Source of the DNA: Anas platyrhynchos | Taxonomy: Eukaryota; Chordata; Aves; Anseriformes; Anatidae | Direction of reading: 5' to 3' | Assembly: GCF_047663525.1 (NCBI RefSeq) | Contig: NC_092604.1 | Location: 10,961,501-11,025,500 of the forward strand | Length of the DNA stretch: 64,000 nt | Shown here: piece by piece, positions 56,901-64,000 of the stretch | How the letters are laid out: every line of letters begins with the position of its first letter | How positions within the stretch are numbered: position 1 is the first letter of the stretch | Position numbers and translations under genes: made by a program | Notes under the pieces: generated by a model | What the model was told of the DNA's origin: nothing | Seen by the model: the letters and a program-made list of their open reading frames with translations, nothing else | The model's database searches: none

Positions 56901-59900
56901 CAGCCCCGGTTCTGCCCCAGCGGCTTGTAACCGGCTTTGTGTGAGGGGGACAGGCAAAATGCTGCCCTCCCTTACACGGGGTGCTGCCCTGGAAAGGGGA
57001 GGACGACTGTCTCCAACACTGCTCTTTGCCTAACTTTCCCTCTGCAGAACTGCCCCTTTGTGGAGCAGGATCAAGATCCCGCCTTTTCAGCTGAATATTT
57101 GAGTCAAAAATAACCTAAATGCGTTGACAAGGCTCTCAGTAACCCCCAGCTTTCATCAGTAAAAACCCAGCGTTTTTACTGGCCCTGTGTTTAAAACAAG
57201 TGAAAAAGGCGCTTTCTGCTTTCAGGTGGTAGAGACCTCCTCTTCTAAGATCCCTCCTCAGCAGTTTTGCATAATATTATTATTGCACGAATACACACAT
57301 TCTGTCCTGAAACAGTACACAACCTGGAGTCAGAAGGGAGCCAGAGCTGACAGTATTCCCACATACAAAGTTAGAAGGATGCTAATAAACAGAAATGTTT
57401 TCCTTTTATTTAATTAGAGCAGATTTTCTAACATAAGCATTTTGTAAATGGTCTGCAAGTGAATAATTAGTAAAAGGAAATCACCAGAAAATGTAAAATT
57501 GAAATCTAGTTTAATCAAGTTGAATTAATAAAGCTTTAGACTTCTATAAAACCTTTGAACACACTCCTGTTGTTAATAAAGCAAGTGCATTAGATTAATA
57601 GAAACCCGTCTGGAACCTGCTGCTATTTGTAACATGGTCCAGGCTCCATTTAGCGCTTAAGGAATGACTTTAATTAGACTGTTCATTCACTGGAAATACT
57701 GGAAAGGGAAAAAGATAAAGTAGTAGGCATTGAATTTTTTGAGCAGGGGCATTACTGCATCTGTAGTGGGCAGGGATCCGGGCCCCGTTTGGCTCTGTGA
57801 GCTGCAGAGGCCTGCTAGGAGCCCCCCGAGGTCGGTTTGCCCAATGCTGCAATTGGGCTTACAGGGAGACTTCCCCCCTTTCCTTCACAATTTATCCCCT
57901 CCCAGGGAGGCAAGAGAAGGGCTGAGAGGCAATTTATGGAGCCTGGGGAGCAGTTGGCCAAGGTTCACTTGGCTAAACAAGTCATCCAGCCTTGAGGGAT
58001 GGGCTGGCCGGTGTCTCAGAGCATGTGTGCTCCCCAAAGCAAGGCTGCTCGGAGTCCCAGCTAGAAGCACAAAGTGCCCATCCAGCATCTTGTTGGGAAG
58101 AGGTATTTAGTGGGCACTGTGAGCTGGCAAGCAGCACATACGTGTAGGACCCAACTCCTTGGGGTGCCAGGGATACTCACAGGCCCAGCCAGCCCTCTGG
58201 GCACAACTTATGCTTTTGGAGTGCCAGTCCAGGAAGCCAGGAGCATGGGACTAGCATGACGGGGCAGGCAGGCTGCATTTTCCAAAATGCAGGGGGGAGT
58301 CCCAGGCTGGAGCCCTGCATTTGTTTTCCAGCACCTCCTGCAGGGAGGGATGGAGGTTAAGGCATGTGCCACTGTCGGACCAGCAGCCCCTGTCCTCTGC
58401 TAAACCTGGAGGGGTAGGAGTGTGTGCAGGACCAGTTGGTAGCTGAACTGCAACTCCAGGAAAGCTTCTCGGCCCTTGTGCTGGGTTGGCTGCAGTTATG
58501 CAAGCAACAAGAAGGAAAAAAGCACAGGGGTAAATGCCCCCTGCCTTTCACCTTGGCCAGCTCAGCACCCATTTCACACTGCTGCCCCAGGCAGAGGATG
58601 CAGCAGAAGCAGCTGGATGGTGCTTCCCTTTACTCAGTGAATGTGCTGTAGAAGTGGAATCAAGGAAAATGTCTTAGGAATTTCTGGTTTTGAGGCAGGA
58701 GAGAGAGGGCAAGAGATTAAGCATAAATCTGTTCCCCTGCAGAAGCCAAATTCTTTTTATTGTCACCGATGACCTGTCACAGTTACCCTACTGGGCACCT
58801 GAAATCCATAAAAGAAGTGAGCACTATCACCTCCACCCCTGAAAGATGATGCAGGCTTGGGGACTAATAGCTGATTCTTTTGAAAAAGACTCTTAGAAAT
58901 GGTAACATCAAGTAACAGTTAAAGGTACTTTAATTCCTTCAAATAGAAGGATAGCTTGAAGGTACATCAGAGAAATGATTTCAATCTTTTTTTTTTTTTT
59001 TTTAAAAAAAAAAAGAAAAGCATGGCTTCGAAATTCAGGAACAGCATCAGATAAACAAAGTGCTACCATTATGCACCTGTTTTAAAGTGGTACAAATAAG
59101 AAGCTTACAGATTCAAATGAATGGCATAAATGACTGAGAAATTGATTCAGATGATGGTTGTTTACAGGGACAAAACCTATATTGACAACTATGAATAAGC
59201 ACACATGGTATGTTAAAAAACCTATTTACACACATGGATATATTTGCTTTCCTTTGGCACTAGGAATTACAGACAAAAAGATTCCATTTTATAGCAATTA
59301 AATTTCAAACTTAAAATAAAAATAACCTTCAAGTCATTTAATTCATACAGCCCCAACACAGTAGCTTTAAATTGCCACCAATTCTGTATTCTAACCCTGG
59401 AAATTCAGGCCACGAAGCCTAAATTCAGCTTCCACCCGTGACAAGTTTCATTCAGCAGGATTAACTGGATGTGAGGAGCTCAAGCAGCATTGGAGAATTA
59501 ACAAGAGATAGACACAGATGTTTAATGAGAGTTAATCTCCCATTCTTATCCAAGGTGGACATCTACCTTTAAATGCGTTTCGTATGCATAAACAGATTAA
59601 ATCAAGTAAAAATGGGCATCCATTACATATATTCAGTCAAATTAGACATTAAGTGAACAGTCAGAGCACATGATGGCCATCTGTAGTAGTTCTTCAGTGT
59701 TGCAGAGAAATGTGTTAATCCCTACTCATTTCCATTTCCAGAAAAAAATAATAATTTAAGATTACACTTAACAAATACAGTTTACTTTTTTAGTATGTTA
59801 GCTTACTCTTTAGCCACTGCCTGGAGTAAGCCAGTAACTTTCACAGGAAAATCAGTATTATTAATACAGTAGCAAGAGTGTTTTGTCACCCTGTAAGATC

Positions 59901-61440
59901 CTAAAGAATGTGTAAATGTGTACGAAAACCTCAAAAGTAGCATTGACTATCCAGACACTTCATTTCTTGTTCATGGTATTCGACTTTACAGAACCTGAAG
60001 CTTTGATTACTTTCAAAACAGTTTTTATGTTTTCTGCTAGTAACAAAGACATGTTAACAACAATGGCACAGCATTTTTCACAAAGCATTAAAGTAGGACT
60101 AGCTAAAGATTCTTTTTCCTTAAAGAACTACAATCAGTTAGGATTACATAAAAATTAAGTAACATTTATGAGGCATCAGGGCAAGTAACAGCACATCAAC
60201 CTGCTACTGCAACAGGTAGTGGACTTTAATCTTATAACAATAAGGAATCAAAAGAAAAAATTATAGACTTCATAGCTTACATTTGTTCTCTCTCTAGATG
60301 GCAAGAAACCATTACAATTAAAATAATTTGCTCTGCAAAGAGTAAGATCAGGGCAGAAGCTTTTGTTTAGATGGAATAAAGTATGTGGCTGCCCTATTTT
60401 GCACTGATCACAGGCAGACTGGATGTTGCATTGTCTCTGATAACTGGACTGAACCCAAGATAGACCCGACACTTACAGAATACTCTTTCCCCCCATGTTA
60501 TTTGGGCACCTCTCAAAGAGAGATTAATCTTGTTCTGCTACGTGTATTCTTAAGCATCAAAAAAAGCAGAATTTGACTACAGCAAATTCTGTGAGGAAAA
60601 GGAATCAGAGAATATAAGAGCAAGTCTTCCCAGAAGACAGTCTTCTCTACACATCCAAAGAGAACTAGCTGTTTGAATTTGAGATTAGCTAATACAATCT
60701 TTTAAATATTTCAGAAGCACAGCATGTTAAAAACAACTTTCATTACACTTTGCGGAATATCAGTACCAACGACCTCTACGTGAAATCATTATAAGCTACT
60801 CAAATGCAGTCTCTTAACATGGGGGAAAAAAAAAGTACATCCAAAGCATATATACATGCTGCTACTGAGAGAAGAAAGCAGCGAAGTAGCAACTTCTTCA
60901 TACAAGAGCTTCACAAAGAATCTTGCTAATTGAAATAGCCCAAAACATTAGCTTGCACTTAAGATTTATTTTCAACTGAAAAGACTTCCAAAGCCACCAA
61001 AGTCTTACTAGGAGACCCTTTGGTCTTTTTACTCTGAACTTGCATGTTTGTTTTTTTTTTCCATGCAAACTGATTTACTGGAGATACAGTACTGCAAGTT
61101 ACTTACTCAAAAAATATCTAAGAATCAAATGATTTTTCTTTTTGCAGATTATGAATATATATATATATAGTCTGTCTTCACCCAAAGTATATATGTACCT
61201 ACAGCCTCGTCTTAGAGTTATGTAATTCAAAAAAATGGAGTGTGCAGGAGTAGCTACCAGATGAAACACTTTCCAAATACTGTAATAATGGAACCTGAAT
61301 GAACTGAGTATCAGTCCACAGAACCACAAGGTTGCATTGCACTACATAAATACTGACCAAATGCCCCCAAAAAAGCCAAGAAACTATAAGCAAGGTCAAA
61401 ACAGGGTATTACAGCTGTTTCTTTCAGTGAAGACCAACCA
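56901..61440. other. Intergenic DNA between PKN3 and SET
   Basis: GC-moderate to about 58,700, then AT-rich. ORFs are short or lack an ATG and splice support; no transposon, tRNA or other RNA gene recognised. A T17A11 block at 58987-59014 is the only striking simple sequence. A longer SET 3' UTR isoform could extend into its right part. Confidence 0.6.
58987..59014. repeat. T17A11 homopolymer junction
   Basis: Seventeen T immediately followed by eleven A: self-complementary and likely nucleosome-excluding. A similar T-run then AATTA then A-run occurs at about 2145-2173. Confidence 0.9.
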
Positions 61441-61463
61441 GTCCCTTTGTGTACACATTTAGT

Positions 61464-61469
61464 TTTATT
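61464..61469 (-). terminator. SET: Poly(A) signal AATAAA of SET
   Basis: Minus-strand AATAAAAC about 860 bases after the stop, in a context (TTACAATAAAACTAAATGTG) that I recall from mammalian SET mRNA. Confidence 0.75.
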
Positions 61470-62291
61470 GTAACAAAGCAACTTGTACACTTTAACGTTT
61501 AAAACTGAGCATCTTTCTTTCCTTTCCAGTGAAACAAAAAAAAAAGAATTTAAAAATAAACAAGAACAAAATTACAATAGAGAATGTCAATTCCAAATAA
61601 GATCCTACAGGTTCTGCTCTGATTCTCCATCAAGTGGCAGGGCTCAAAGTCATCATTAGGAGAAGATTTTATTTTAAAAGTGTCACCTTAAACTGCGAGG
61701 ATGTTTGTTAAACATCACAATTAAACATGCCAAAGGAGAAGAAGCCATGTTGTCAAAATGCCCACTTAACCCACCCAAACATCTGAAACCCACCCCAGCT
61801 GACCTTCTATAACCCCGTTTTTTTTTTTATTTTTCTTTTTTTTTTTAAACAAGAGAAAGTAGACAGATACATGTTGGTAAATGCTAACTGTCCATATTCA
61901 CATAGAGACACAGTGTAATCTCTGAGCCCAATATACAGAGAAAGAAGGAAAAAAGCTAGATTCTATGCACTACTACACAGGGGCCTAGCACTCTTCAGCT
62001 TCCAGCAGAGTGAAGGGAGCAGAAGGTTTTCTTTTTTCCCACAGAACATGGTGTGTTGATTCCATAAACAGTTTTTGTTTTGAGACAGAAAGGGATAAAA
62101 ATGAACTTGAAACAGAAACTGGTAGATTCTTTTCCACTGTGTTCTGCTCAAGGTATTTCCCCCAAAATAAATTGTGAACCATGGTGTAGAGGAGAGAAAA
62201 AGAGACCTCAAGAGAACAAGGCGACTGAGCACAAGAAAAAAAAGACAGCAACTTGCTCCCAGGGACTGGAGAAAAATTAAAAAGGTAAAAA

Positions 62292-62306
62292 GGGGGGGGG
62301 GGGGGG
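62292..62306 (-). repeat. SET: C15 tract in SET mRNA sense (G15 on plus strand)
   Basis: Fifteen uninterrupted C starting 23 bases after the SET stop codon in the mRNA sense. Confidence 0.85.
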
Positions 62307-62328
62307 TTTGGAATCCATCAGTGTTCAA

Positions 62329-63719
<1,391 letters not shown>

Positions 63720-64000
63720 CTAAAGCAGCAGTATGTGCATTGTGTCCCTCCCTCTTTTTTTTAAGAAGTACCAATTAGAAGCATACATGTCTTAACAACC
63801 ATAAGAAGTCACTTACTCCCTCTTTCAGGGACGAATCTTAAAGAAACTATTAGAACCAAAAGGACTAATAGCAAAAGGTATCACTCAGCAGTAAACCCAC
63901 CTGCTTCTTTTAATGCCTTCCACTGAAATACTGAAAACTCACAGGATCTTGCATTTTTCTTTATGTTTCCCTGTCACAGGGCAGCCCAAGTATGACAAAT

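Larger units (their letters stand above)
61445..62328 (-). other. SET: SET 3' UTR
   Basis: Runs from the SET stop codon to just past the AATAAA signal (61464-61469). Many blocks look the same as the mammalian SET 3' UTR as I remember it, for example the segments complementary to 61741-61805 and 61448-61515. Contains a long C tract near its start and T/A-rich tracts at about 61820-61850. Confidence 0.8.

Noticed and set aside
57730-58110. 126-codon plus-strand frame between PKN3 and SET
   Set aside because: No ATG at its start, no splice signals or recognisable domain, and neighbouring frames are also open.

Overview
This window is vertebrate nuclear DNA, most likely from a bird. The genes are split into many short exons with GT..AG introns, the three promoters lie in CpG-rich blocks, and the only interspersed repeats I recognise are 3'-end pieces of CR1 LINEs, the dominant avian retrotransposon. 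The gene order SET - PKN3 - ZDHHC12 - ZER1 - TBC1D13 is that of human 9q34.11, so this is a conserved linkage block. In chicken it should lie on microchromosome 17 (from memory, not searched). I cannot name the species.

Layout. (1) 1-6555, minus strand: TBC1D13, a Rab GTPase-activating protein, whose last coding part lies beyond the left edge. (2) About 6556-7028: a compact CpG-rich promoter shared head-to-head by TBC1D13 and ZER1. (3) 7029-23044, plus strand: ZER1, substrate receptor of a cullin-2 ubiquitin ligase. All 15 coding exons join in frame to exactly 766 codons plus a stop. (4) 23045-30766: ZER1 3' UTR and intergenic DNA with one CR1. (5) 30767-34450, plus strand: ZDHHC12, a palmitoyltransferase; five exons, 261 residues. 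(6) 34451-37789: the 3' ends of ZDHHC12 and PKN3 converge here. (7) 37790-56299, minus strand: PKN3, a Rho-regulated AGC kinase; 22 coding exons, 931 residues, every exon phase consistent. (8) 56300-61440: PKN3 CpG promoter and intergenic DNA. (9) About 61440 to the right edge, minus strand: SET 3' UTR and its last three coding exons (113 residues); the 5' part lies beyond the window.

The genes belong to different cell processes: Rab35 traffic, the Gly/N-degron ubiquitin pathway, protein S-acylation, Rho/PI3K signalling, and PP2A inhibition with histone chaperoning. They share neighbourhood, not one pathway.

I found no undescribed multi-gene system. The points most worth a second look are the GC-skew flip and G-run clusters at the TBC1D13/ZER1 promoter, coding-like antisense ORFs in ZER1 intron 1, a 15-base C tract just after the SET stop codon, a PKN3 micro-exon, and the loss of one of two proline-rich docking motifs in PKN3. 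Exon coordinates were read by eye from splice signals, phase continuity and remembered mammalian proteins; no alignment was run.
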